In this document: in pieces, positions 16,251-24,775 of the stretch
How positions within the stretch are numbered: position 1 is the stretch's first letter
How the letters are laid out: every line of letters begins with the position of its first letter
Assembly: GCA_013202385.1 (NCBI GenBank)
Contig: JABMOT010000194.1
Location: 1-35,174 of the forward strand
Reading direction: 5' to 3'
Source of the DNA: Fidelibacterota bacterium
Lineage (GTDB): Bacteria; Fidelibacterota; UBA8477; JABMPR01
Length of the DNA: 35,174 bases
Position numbers and translations under genes: made by a program
The notes under the pieces: model-generated
Database searches by the model: none
The model's input: only the letters and a program-made list of their open reading frames with translations
Told to the model about the DNA's origin: nothing

Positions 16251-18827
16251 ATGAAAGCTTTAAATGGGGTTGTCATCCTCTGTCTAATGACGACGCTGGC
16301 ATTTGGTCAATTGTTTATCAATGAGATCGATTATGATCAACCAGGAACTGACGCTGGTGAATTTATTGAATTGGCAGGACCTGCTGGCACTTATAACAAT
16401 GTTACCCTGGATCATTTTAATGGGAGTGGTGGGGCGCTGATTTGGACCTTACCTCTGCCTTCATTTACTTTAGCAGATGAATCAAATGGATATGGCTTCT
16501 ATGTAGTTGGTGCAACCGGGGTCCCCAATGTTGATCACGCAATCCCAGGTTCTATTCAAAATGGGGGTGACTTCCCGGATGGTGTCGTTCTTAAAATTAA
16601 TGGAAACATTGTAGATGCCGTGGCCTATGAAGGTGAAATGAACGATGCTGATGGTAATCCCATGGAAAGCATTCTTGGAGATTTCGCAGGTATCGATTCT
16701 TCAGCCAGCAGAATTGGAGCCGATGGATCACTATGGGAGTATGGCCCTTTTTCACCAGGTACGATCAACACCAACCAAACCCTTGACCCCAATGCGAATT
16801 CTAATCCCATTGCCAGCGCAGGACCAGATCAAATCGTTGAGAGTGGTGCTGCGGTGACCCTGGATGGAAGCGGCAGTTCAGACCTGGATGGCACTATAGA
16901 GACTTACCTTTGGGAACAGGTGTCTGGCACGACGGTTACGATCAATAATGCCAACGCTGCAGTAGCCAATTTTGTTGTCCCTAATGTAACAGAAACCAGT
17001 AGCTGGGTGTTCTCACTCACCGTCACAGATAATGAAGCTGGAACTGGAACCGATGAAGTGGGCATTAGTGTTTTGTTCAGCATGAACATTGCCCAGGCCA
17101 GAGCTCAGGCAATTGGGACTCTCGTGACGGTTATCGGGCTGGTTAATAGTACGAATTTATCCAGCTCAGGGACCGACTACACCTTTGAGGATGAAACGGC
17201 AGGTATCGATCTTTATATAGCATCTGTGCCTGTGTCCTTAAACCTTGGTGATGAGATCATGGTCACCGGTGTTACCACAAACTATTTGGATAAACTTGAA
17301 CTCGTACCCGCAAGTGCATCCGATGTATCCATCATAAGTACAGGGAATACCTTACCTGATCCGCAGGTCATAACAGTTGCTGAATTGTTGGCCAACGGTG
17401 AGAACTATGAAAGCGAATTAATTCGCATTGATGGTGTGTCCTTCGCCGCAGGAAATGATTCCTGGCCTACAGCCGCAGGAAATGCCAATGTAAACATTAC
17501 TGACAACGGATCAGATCTTACCGTCATGCGCATCGATGATGAGACCGAAATTGATGGAACGGCAGAACCCGTATGGCCTGTGGATCTAATCGGAATTGGC
17601 TCCCACAATGCAGGTGTTTATCAGATTACACCTCGCTTGCTTAGCGACTTTTTGTCTAATGTTGTTCGACCCACTTTTGCAAACGCCACACACGCTCCTG
17701 CATTCGTTACATCCAGCAACGAGATTACTGTGACCATCGATATTATTCCAGGCGATGAGACTCAAAGTATTGCTTCAGCTATCATTATGTACGGTGTTGA
17801 TGGCACCTTGCTCAATGAGAGTGGGATGTGGCTGGATCAGGGGAATACCTGGATGGGAACCATTCCAGCTCAGGAACCCAACACTTTTCTTGCTTATGAA
17901 ATTATCGCAACCAGCAATGATGATAGCGAATTCGATTCGTATACTTATGAAATCGCCATTGCCTCAACGGAACTGACAACTATTGCCTCAATTCAAGCCA
18001 ATCCTGTCGTTGGTCAGGTTGTGACCATTGATGGCATCGTCACAATCGGCGGTGATCTCCTACAACCCCCCTATACAAAAGCATACATTCAGGATGCTTC
18101 AGGCCGTGGGATCAACCTGTTCAATTACGATGCGTTACCGATCAATCGGGGTGACCAGATAAAGGTTGTTGGTGTAGTTGATGTTTTCTCTTCGACTGTG
18201 GAGATTACAGATTTTTCATATGAGCTCATGTCGACTGGCAATGACCTTCCTGCGCCTATAATCTTGACCCCCGGTCAAGCAAATGCTGCCTCGTGGGAAG
18301 GAACGTTCCTAAATATTTCGGGCAAGGTTACTGAAACCTGGTTTGCTGGATTTGGTACCAATGTGAGGGTTGGAGATGCATCTGACACCACCATGATTCG
18401 CATCTGGGAAACTACGGGTGTAGACACTTCTCGCCTGCGGGTTGGGACTGATTGGTCATTCCTGGGGGTTGCCAGCCAATATAATGGGGTATTTCAACTG
18501 CTGGTAGCCTACGATGAAGATATTGTAAGCACTTCAGCCATTGATTTTGTTGATTCAAAACCGGCAAGTTTTGGATTGAATCCTGCTTATCCCAATCCAT
18601 TTAATCCCAGCACCACATTGAGCTGGAATTTATTGGAAGCCGGAGCGCTGTCTCTTCGTGTTTTTGATATTCGCGGTCGCGAAGTGGCCCATCTGGCTGA
18701 AGGTTTTAGCGAAGCGGGTCAATTTTCGATGAATTGGAATGCCTCTGAGCTGAATTCAGGAGTCTATTTTATCCAGCTGAATACATCGAGTAACTCAGCC
18801 ATTCAGAAAGTAATGCTGATTAAATAA
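16251..18827 (+). CDS. Large secreted multidomain protein: lamin-tail, Ig/PKD, multiple OB folds, type IX sorting tail
   Basis: An 858-residue exported protein. After the signal peptide (cleavage near FGQ/LFINEID), residues ~20-155 form a lamin-tail domain (LFINEIDYDQPGTDAGEFIEL). Residues ~188-275 are a PKD/Ig-like domain (NPIASAGPDQIVESG...LDGSGSSDLDG). Two OB-fold-like units follow at ~280-470 (IAQARAQAIGTLVTVIG...), then an Ig-like piece at ~480-575. A second OB pair lies at ~580-765, closely matching the pair in the next gene. The C-terminal sorting domain starts at NPAYPNPFNPSTTLSW and ends IQKVMLIK. Lamin-tail plus OB-fold modules commonly occur on extracellular nucleases. This protein itself has no nuclease motif that I can see, so it is more likely a nucleic-acid or cell-surface binder. 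An AAAAAAGGA site precedes the ATG. Confidence 0.82.
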   Translation: MKALNGVVILCLMTTLAFGQLFINEIDYDQPGTDAGEFIELAGPAGTYNNVTLDHFNGSGGALIWTLPLPSFTLADESNGYGFYVVGATGVPNVDHAIPGSIQNGGDFPDGVVLKINGNIVDAVAYEGEMNDADGNPMESILGDFAGIDSSASRIGADGSLWEYGPFSPGTINTNQTLDPNANSNPIASAGPDQIVESGAAVTLDGSGSSDLDGTIETYLWEQVSGTTVTINNANAAVANFVVPNVTETSSWVFSLTVTDNEAGTGTDEVGISVLFSMNIAQARAQAIGTLVTVIGLVNSTNLSSSGTDYTFEDETAGIDLYIASVPVSLNLGDEIMVTGVTTNYLDKLELVPASASDVSIISTGNTLPDPQVITVAELLANGENYESELIRIDGVSFAAGNDSWPTAAGNANVNITDNGSDLTVMRIDDETEIDGTAEPVWPVDLIGIGSHNAGVYQITPRLLSDFLSNVVRPTFANATHAPAFVTSSNEITVTIDIIPGDETQSIASAIIMYGVDGTLLNESGMWLDQGNTWMGTIPAQEPNTFLAYEIIATSNDDSEFDSYTYEIAIASTELTTIASIQANPVVGQVVTIDGIVTIGGDLLQPPYTKAYIQDASGRGINLFNYDALPINRGDQIKVVGVVDVFSSTVEITDFSYELMSTGNDLPAPIILTPGQANAASWEGTFLNISGKVTETWFAGFGTNVRVGDASDTTMIRIWETTGVDTSRLRVGTDWSFLGVASQYNGVFQLLVAYDEDIVSTSAIDFVDSKPASFGLNPAYPNPFNPSTTLSWNLLEAGALSLRVFDIRGREVAHLAEGFSEAGQFSMNWNASELNSGVYFIQLNTSSNSAIQKVMLIK

Positions 18828-18838
18828 TTAAAATACTG

Positions 18839-18874
18839 GCTGCGAGAGGCGCCTTAGAGGGCGCTTCTCGCAGC
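18839..18874 (+). terminator. Strong hairpin after the first surface-protein gene
   Basis: GCTGCGAGAGGCGCC (18839-18853) pairs with GGCGCTTCTCGCAGC (18860-18874): a 15-bp stem with one G-U pair and a 6-base loop. No T-run follows on the plus strand. It begins 12 bases after the stop and probably separates this gene from the downstream operon, or protects the 3' end. Confidence 0.6.
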
Positions 18875-18924
18875 GAATAAAACACCAATTGTTGAACCCT
18901 ATTAGCTGAAACAGAAGTGAGAGA

Positions 18925-20910
18925 ATGAAGAGAAAACTAAGCCTGGTTACCCAATTTCTGCTGGTGCCATTCCTGATGAATGCAGCAGATCACTTGAGCA
19001 TTAGCGAAGTGGTTCTGCAACCTTCCGCAGGTGAATATATCCTTCTGACCAACAACACTGGCAGTACAGTCAATCTGAACAACTATTACTTGACTGATGC
19101 TACGGATAAATCAAATGGCAAATATTACTATAAGCTGCCCAGCGCCGTTGATTACTGGTCAGGTAGCTCCACTGATTTTATCGCTCGCTTTCCGGATACA
19201 ACGTTAACGACAGGCTCCTCACTTTATCTAAGTTTAGCCCGGCATTCAGATTATTTCGCAACATATGGGATCAACGCTGCCCTCTCCCTTAAAGAGGACA
19301 TGCTTAGTGCTGTGGATGGTGTTGTTACTATTGGCAGCTCACCCAACGCCAAATTAAATAATGACGTGGCTGAATCTCTGATCCTGTTCTACTGGGATGG
19401 AAGCTCAGCAACCGTGCAAGATGTGGAATATCTGGTCTGGGGTACCAATTATACAAACGCATCGGAGCATATGTTGGATAAAACTGGTCTGGGGACCTAC
19501 CTGGCTGATACTCCCGTAGCCAACCAATCTTTCATGCCCATGCATTTTAATGGCTCGAAATTGATCCGAAATAGTGGCGAAGGTACTGAATCAAGTACCG
19601 GTGGAAACGGTATAACCGGTCATGATGAGACCAGTGAGAATCTGGCAGATACCTGGTCGGTTGTCGATCTTACAATCGTGAAACCCAGCATCGCCAACAT
19701 TCTGGCCACGCCCCCTGACCCTGAGACCAGCGAGGACATCGTTATATCGGCCAGCGTGACCGATGATGTGGGAATCAGTTCTGTCACCCTGACCTACACT
19801 TTTCCGAGCGCTACTGGCTCCCCGGTGAGCCAGACCATGACCAACACAACAGGAGATACTTACTCCGCCACCATCCCTGCTATCGCAGAAGAGGGGACAT
19901 TATCCTATTATATCACTGCTCTCAATACCAGCGGGCTGACCAAAATCTCAACCATTCGTGGCATCACCATTGCGGATCCACCGCCTCCAGTTACTATTCA
20001 AACGATTCGAGAAAATTTTAGTAGTTATCTGGGACAAACCGTCAATCTAAATGTAGTGGTTGCTATCGGATCAGGCATTACCCGAACTGATCGCTCAGAG
20101 GTCTATGTACAGGATGAATCAGGTTACGGATTGGTGCTCTCGGCAACGGGATTGTTAAGCCCGCCTCTGGTGCAGGGGGATTCAATTAATATTCTGGGCG
20201 AGGTCGCAGAGTTTGGCACTACCAAGCAGCTTCAAAATTTTTCAACCAGTATTTTGGCAACAGGACGACCTGTGCCGGCTATTCGTACAATCACCAGTGC
20301 TGAAATGGCTGCCGATGCAAATCAGGGCAGTTTTGTAAAAGTCTGGGGTGCCGTTCAATCCCGCGCCGATGGAGTGGGAGGTGGAAGCAATATTGGTCTT
20401 GAGGATGCAGATGGTTTGCTTACCATCCGTATCTGGGACACAACCCATCTCCTGGATGATTTCACTGCTGACAGTCTGTTGCAGGTTGGGAATCTGGTTC
20501 AAGTATACGGAATTGCCAGCAATTACAACGGTGATGGTCAGTTACTTGCCGCCTATGCTGGCGATATTCAACCCTACAAGGAGGGTGAAGATAGTGATGG
20601 CGGTACCAGACTGGAGGTTGCACCTTTTCCGTTTGTCCCTCAACTGGCTGAGAATATTCAGTATGTTTATCGATTCCCGGCGAACTCCCGCGTGACCCTG
20701 AGGATATTTGATCTGTCAGGTCATCTGGTGACAACTCTGTTTGAAGATTATCGAAGTTTATCACTTGAAGTGACCAAAACCTGGGATGGTCGTGATGAGA
20801 TTTATCAGCTGGTGGCACCTGGAACTTATATCATGCACCTGGAAACTGTGAATCGGAGCACCGGTAAAATTTTAACAGATATGGCTCCTGTAGTCATTGG
20901 GAGCAGATAA
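18925..20910 (+). CDS. Secreted lamin-tail / Ig-like / OB-fold surface protein, paralogous in part to the previous gene
   Basis: A 661-residue exported protein (signal MKRKLSLVTQFLLVPFLMNA). The first domain reads LSISEVVLQPSAGEYILLTNN, a lamin-tail pattern extending to about residue 245. An Ig-like domain (ILATPPDPETSEDIVISASV) spans ~253-345. Two OB-fold-like units follow at ~355-550 and share the TIRIWDTT and GIASNYNGDGQLLAAY elements with the upstream gene's last OB pair. The C-terminal ~90 residues are a FlgD-like Ig fold (VTLRIFDLSGHLVTTLFEDYR...LVAPGTYIMHLE). They resemble a type IX sorting domain but lack the PNPFNP start and the usual KVxxxK end, so secretion by that route is less certain. 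This is the first gene of a tightly packed operon running to 29039. Confidence 0.75.
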   Translation: MKRKLSLVTQFLLVPFLMNAADHLSISEVVLQPSAGEYILLTNNTGSTVNLNNYYLTDATDKSNGKYYYKLPSAVDYWSGSSTDFIARFPDTTLTTGSSLYLSLARHSDYFATYGINAALSLKEDMLSAVDGVVTIGSSPNAKLNNDVAESLILFYWDGSSATVQDVEYLVWGTNYTNASEHMLDKTGLGTYLADTPVANQSFMPMHFNGSKLIRNSGEGTESSTGGNGITGHDETSENLADTWSVVDLTIVKPSIANILATPPDPETSEDIVISASVTDDVGISSVTLTYTFPSATGSPVSQTMTNTTGDTYSATIPAIAEEGTLSYYITALNTSGLTKISTIRGITIADPPPPVTIQTIRENFSSYLGQTVNLNVVVAIGSGITRTDRSEVYVQDESGYGLVLSATGLLSPPLVQGDSINILGEVAEFGTTKQLQNFSTSILATGRPVPAIRTITSAEMAADANQGSFVKVWGAVQSRADGVGGGSNIGLEDADGLLTIRIWDTTHLLDDFTADSLLQVGNLVQVYGIASNYNGDGQLLAAYAGDIQPYKEGEDSDGGTRLEVAPFPFVPQLAENIQYVYRFPANSRVTLRIFDLSGHLVTTLFEDYRSLSLEVTKTWDGRDEIYQLVAPGTYIMHLETVNRSTGKILTDMAPVVIGSR

Positions 20911-20944
20911 TTGTGAATTGTGAATTGTGAATTGTGAATTGTGA
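20910..20944 (+). repeat. Heptamer tandem array (ATTGTGA)5
   Basis: Five perfect head-to-tail copies of ATTGTGA start on the last base of the upstream stop codon and end three bases before the ATG of the four-helix-bundle gene. There is no other sequence between the two genes, so the array replaces the normal intergenic/RBS region. Confidence 0.9.
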
Positions 20945-20947
20945 GAG

Positions 20948-21301
20948 ATGAGTAAAAATGTGATTAAAGACAAGAGTTTTGCATTTGCTCTCAGAACGAT
21001 CAAGCTTTATCAATTGCTGGCTGATCAGAAAGAATTTGTCTTAAGCAGACAGTTGCCCAAAAGTGGAACTTCAATCGGAGCACTGGTTAGAGAAGCTGAA
21101 CATGCTGAAAGCAAGGCTGATTTTATTCACAAAATGGCTATTGCTCAAAAAGAGGCCAATGAGGCAGATTATTGGATCGAGCTCCTATACCAATCAGAAT
21201 ACATAAACAAATCTTCCTTTGCGTCTATATCCAGTGATTTAAATGAAATTAACAAATTATTGGCATCCATCATCATTACTTCAAAAAGTCGGAAAAAATG
21301 A
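20948..21301 (+). CDS. Four helix bundle protein of the 23S-rRNA-intervening-sequence (IVP / TIGR02436) family
   Basis: A 117-residue helical protein. FAFALRTIKLYQLLADQKEFVLSRQLPKSGTSIGALVREA followed by AESKADFIHKMAIAQKEANEADYWIELL is the signature of the IVP/S23 four-helix-bundle family. Members are found inside 23S rRNA intervening sequences of spirochaetes and as free-standing genes in many FCB genomes; their role is not established, and DGR Avd proteins share the fold. Here it is free-standing, placed between genes of a surface-protein operon. The ATG is preceded by the heptamer array rather than a clear ribosome binding site, and the TGA stop overlaps the next ATG (ATGA). Its basic C terminus (KSRKK) would suit RNA or DNA contact. 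Confidence 0.88.
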   Translation: MSKNVIKDKSFAFALRTIKLYQLLADQKEFVLSRQLPKSGTSIGALVREAEHAESKADFIHKMAIAQKEANEADYWIELLYQSEYINKSSFASISSDLNEINKLLASIIITSKSRKK

Positions 21302-22248
21302 AAACAAATAATTTACCATTTACAACTTACCATTCATTGCTTAAGAACAGTTGGGCAACTTTTGTAATCACATCGCTTCTCACAGGTCTTTCCTATGGTC
21401 AGGTAACAAGTGATGTGCCTTATAAAACGCCAGCCATGGGCGCGCTCATGGGGTCCAATCTGGCAATCTCATTTGATGGGAGTAGCATTCTCTTGAATCC
21501 GGCCATCCTCAATACCGTAGAATCAGGATTTGTCATGGCTGGTACACAACATGTCTTTAATCAAAAATTCCTCGGTCACACTGTCCTGACAACCGGGTTC
21601 AAGCTCCCCAAAAATCTTGGAAGTCTTGGGTTAAGTTTTGAGTCCATGAATGTCTCTTACCGAGATGAGAACCTGGTGGGTGAAACTGCGGTGGGGTTGT
21701 CCCACGCTTTTAATTTGCAGAAAGATCGCATTTCAGCCCTTAATATGGGTTACACCTTGAAATATCTGTCCGTTGATTATGGTCAATCGGCAGGCGTTAG
21801 CGGCGATGGCTCAGATGGTATGGACTTGGGAAGTTCTGCTGCCTTTGGTGTCGACCTGGGTTTTCAAGCCACTTTATCCAAGCGTCATTGGTTGGGTGTT
21901 GTTGTTCACAATGTAAATCGACCACAGATCGGATCTGGTGCGACAACTTCAATGCTGCCCAGGGATGTTCAGGCAGGCTTTTCCTATGCACCAACTCGAC
22001 AGGTCATCACCAGTTTTGCCCTGGTCAGCGGACCGGGTTTTGCCCCTGAGTTTCATGCAGGACTGGAGTATGAGTTAAATCCTTATCTCACACTGCGGTC
22101 GGGAATCCAGTCGCAACCCAATCGCTTTGGTACTGGATTTAGTTTTCATGCCCGCGGCATCGGTCTGGATTACGCCATAGTCACACATCCCGTTTTGCCG
22201 GCGACACACCAATTGTCAATTGCTTACGATTTTGAAGGTCCGTTTTAA
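21298..22248 (+). CDS. PorV/PorQ-like outer-membrane beta-barrel protein
   Basis: A 316-residue protein with a signal peptide whose n-region is unusually long: the hydrophobic core (WATFVITSLLTGLSYG) starts only at about residue 19. The mature start TPAMGALMGSNLAISFDGSSILLNPAIL is the typical opening of PorV/PorQ/UPF0164-type 14-strand barrels related to FadL. The end HPVLPATHQLSIAYDF is the usual last strand of the group. In type IX secretion PorV shuttles cargo to the attachment complex, and PorQ-like paralogues act similarly. A dedicated PorV-like partner for the neighbouring sorting-tail proteins is a reasonable inference. The ATG overlaps the IVP gene's stop. The first codons coincide with a degenerate heptamer array. 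Confidence 0.75.
   Translation: MKTNNLPFTTYHSLLKNSWATFVITSLLTGLSYGQVTSDVPYKTPAMGALMGSNLAISFDGSSILLNPAILNTVESGFVMAGTQHVFNQKFLGHTVLTTGFKLPKNLGSLGLSFESMNVSYRDENLVGETAVGLSHAFNLQKDRISALNMGYTLKYLSVDYGQSAGVSGDGSDGMDLGSSAAFGVDLGFQATLSKRHWLGVVVHNVNRPQIGSGATTSMLPRDVQAGFSYAPTRQVITSFALVSGPGFAPEFHAGLEYELNPYLTLRSGIQSQPNRFGTGFSFHARGIGLDYAIVTHPVLPATHQLSIAYDFEGPF
21311..21338 (+). repeat. Degenerate heptamer array within the start of the PorV-like gene
   Basis: Four consecutive 7-base units, ATTTACC, ATTTACA, ACTTACC and ATTCATT, lie ten bases after the IVP gene stop. They encode LPFTTYHSL in the extended n-region of the PorV-like signal peptide. They mirror, on the 3' side, the perfect heptamer array on the 5' side of the IVP gene. 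Confidence 0.5.
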
Positions 22249-22258
22249 GGGGCAGCTG

Positions 22259-24763
22259 ATGAAAGACCATTTGAACCATACATTCATTTCATTGTTGAAG
22301 ATCATTTTACTGCTCCCTTGCCTTATCTGGTCGGGGCAGTTGGATATCAATAATGCCTCTCTGGATGCGTATCAGGATCTTCCCTTAACACCCATACAGA
22401 TTCAGGCAGTTTATGAGTATGTCCAGTATCATGGTCCCCTTGAGAGCATCTATGAGTTGGTCAATGTTGAGGAATTATCACCCTGTGACATTGAGGGCAT
22501 AAAAGCCTTGCTCCTGTTGCGGCCAGATGATTCTGCAGCTACCAACACCCGATTGGAGGATCAATATCGCAAGGTGGAAGATTGGACTTCCACTGAAGGA
22601 GCTAGCGAAGGTCTCATGGAGTTATGGCTGGAGCGCCTGGCTGAGCCTATGAATGTGAATACGGCCTCCTATGAAGATTTGGTCTCCCTGCAGAATGTGA
22701 GTCCCATTGACGCTGTTGCGGTGTTAAAACTCAGAGAAGAATCAGGATCCATTGGATCCGCCCGGTGGTTGAGAAATGCCACAGGACTATCCTATTATGG
22801 TTATCGTAATTTACGTGATTTTGTAGCTTTCAGCGAACCTGAGGGTGGACAATGGCATGTCTGGTACAACCTGGTGATGAAGTCAATTCCTTCAACGACT
22901 TCCTCAGAGGAAGAAACAGCACCTTCTTATTATGATCCCAATGCCAACTACCATCTGGAAGGCTTCCCCAACTCACCGGATATCCTCCATAAATTTTCCC
23001 TTAGCAATTCCAGCCATTGGAAGACGGGTTTTTCCTATAACCGTCAGCTGGGTGAGATTAATCGTTATTTTGGAGATGGCAATATCCCTGAAATCAAAGC
23101 CCATCTTACGTTTTCAAATTTGGATGCAGGACCCTTCCATCTGGATCGTCTAGTTCTGGGGAATTTTTCTGCAACGATGGCCCAGGGTGTGGTATTTGAA
23201 AGCACAGATTTCAGATCCCCTCGTCGCTCAGGCTATGGCTGGAACAAACGTGCCCATGGTGTATTCTCAGACTTGTCGCGCAGTCAGGAATATGCCCAGA
23301 AAGGGCTTGGTATTCAGGGCTCTCTTTTTGATCGCGTCAAGTTGCTGGGATTTGTTTCAAAAAATGATCGGGATGCTGTTTTAAATCCAGATGGCGAGTC
23401 ATTCACAAGTCTGATCACCCTTTCGCCGCGTTCAAATATTTTGGATGGAGGACGTGAAACCATCCTCATGGAATTGAAAGATGTTGTGAATGAGGTCACT
23501 TATGGCGGTAATGTCCGCTTTGAGTTCTCGCCCGGAACTTTTCTGGGTCTTTCCTCATATGAGAGTCTCTATGACAAAGAGCTGAGACCGGAACCACTTC
23601 TGTCTATTGTGGATGCTGCAAATACGGGATTGTTCTTAAATAGTTCAGGGAACGGTGGCGATACTGAAATCGCTGCCATGCATGGCTCCTCAGCAAAGTC
23701 TGGTCTTTGGGCTGATGCAAAGGCTAATCGCCGAGTCCAAGGGCTGGAATTCAGTACTGTTGTGAGCAATCTGGCACTTCAGGTTGAGTGGGGCGTGCTC
23801 GATAAGGATAGCGAGATTTTGTCTGTGAAGCAAGACCCTCAAGCTCTGGTTGCCAATGCCTTTCTGCAGTTTGATAATTTCAATTTCATGGTTCTATACC
23901 GTGATTACGATCTGGGTTATGATAATCCCTACCAGCGCAGTTTTTCAAATTACCAGCGCTATAAGAGCAGTATTTTTGAGGATGATTTCTACTTGAAATA
24001 CAGCTACCTCTCCAATTTGTACACTGGAGCAGCACAGCCACAAGCAGAACGAGGCGTTTTTATTAGCAGCCGCTACCAGATTCACAGAGCCTGGGTTCTA
24101 ACCACAAATTTTGATACCTGGACCCGCGTGGCAGATGGTTCACGTTATTATCGCACTGTCGCTACAGCTGAATATCGTCCAACCTTTAATTATCGCTTTA
24201 ACATTCGCCAAAAATGGCAGGCTCGCGGGAGCTTCAACCTGTTCTCACCGACAGGTTATGAAAACCGGGAAACGATTATTCGAGCAAGAATGCGTTTAGG
24301 TGGATTCGATCAGCTCCAGGTCCGTATTGTTAACTCGATTACCCAATTTGATCCTCGTCGGCGCTTGACCATTGATCTTGCGACAGGACTAAGCAATGTT
24401 TCGCCAGTTGGGCAGGCCGCCAGTCCTGGCAATGCTCTTGGTTTTGACCTGATACACAATTTCAATCCCATGTTCAAGGTGATTGGTTCGGCCATGTATT
24501 ATAAAGGCTTTTTCTGGAATTTTGAAGATACAGATTTTGGCGTATTCGATGCTCCCAACGGTTCGATTCGTTGGTGGGTGACTGTCTTTTCAAGATTGGG
24601 AAATCACTGGGCGGTTCGGGCAAAACTAACCTGGGACGATGGGGCAGCCACAAGTAATTATGCCTACGGATTGGTGCAGTACGATCCCAGGGCACTACAG
24701 AAAAACGTCTCCTGGTTTGGTGAGGGCACAGATTTTCGGCTCCAATTGGATTATGCATTCTAA
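22259..24763 (+). CDS. Outer-membrane barrel protein with two N-terminal ComEA-like helix-hairpin-helix domains
   Basis: The ATG at 22259 (RBS AAGGGG, 10 bases after the previous stop) gives 834 residues; the track's 22220 start lies inside the upstream gene. A signal peptide covers ~1-26. Two helix-hairpin-helix units of the ComEA/HHH_3 type follow: residues 28-85 (LDINNASLDAYQDLPLTPIQI...GPLESIYELVNVEELS) and 131-188 (MNVNTASYEDLVSLQNVSPIDA...GLSYYGYRNL). In both, the GIG turn that contacts DNA phosphate is replaced (PLTP, NVSP). From ~196 to the end the sequence alternates in barrel fashion and finishes LQLDYAF with a terminal aromatic. I infer an outer-membrane channel or scaffold with periplasmic HhH domains that may handle DNA or another protein. 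Confidence 0.8.
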   Translation: MKDHLNHTFISLLKIILLLPCLIWSGQLDINNASLDAYQDLPLTPIQIQAVYEYVQYHGPLESIYELVNVEELSPCDIEGIKALLLLRPDDSAATNTRLEDQYRKVEDWTSTEGASEGLMELWLERLAEPMNVNTASYEDLVSLQNVSPIDAVAVLKLREESGSIGSARWLRNATGLSYYGYRNLRDFVAFSEPEGGQWHVWYNLVMKSIPSTTSSEEETAPSYYDPNANYHLEGFPNSPDILHKFSLSNSSHWKTGFSYNRQLGEINRYFGDGNIPEIKAHLTFSNLDAGPFHLDRLVLGNFSATMAQGVVFESTDFRSPRRSGYGWNKRAHGVFSDLSRSQEYAQKGLGIQGSLFDRVKLLGFVSKNDRDAVLNPDGESFTSLITLSPRSNILDGGRETILMELKDVVNEVTYGGNVRFEFSPGTFLGLSSYESLYDKELRPEPLLSIVDAANTGLFLNSSGNGGDTEIAAMHGSSAKSGLWADAKANRRVQGLEFSTVVSNLALQVEWGVLDKDSEILSVKQDPQALVANAFLQFDNFNFMVLYRDYDLGYDNPYQRSFSNYQRYKSSIFEDDFYLKYSYLSNLYTGAAQPQAERGVFISSRYQIHRAWVLTTNFDTWTRVADGSRYYRTVATAEYRPTFNYRFNIRQKWQARGSFNLFSPTGYENRETIIRARMRLGGFDQLQVRIVNSITQFDPRRRLTIDLATGLSNVSPVGQAASPGNALGFDLIHNFNPMFKVIGSAMYYKGFFWNFEDTDFGVFDAPNGSIRWWVTVFSRLGNHWAVRAKLTWDDGAATSNYAYGLVQYDPRALQKNVSWFGEGTDFRLQLDYAF

Positions 24764-24775
24764 AGGATGCCAGAT

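Noticed and set aside
20910-20944. CRISPR array or attachment site
   Set aside because: Units are 7 bp in direct tandem without spacers; no cas or integrase genes are present.
20948-21301. Avd accessory protein of a diversity-generating retroelement
   Set aside because: The fold is shared with Avd, but no reverse transcriptase ORF, template repeat or variable repeat is seen in the window. The plain IVP-family reading is sufficient.
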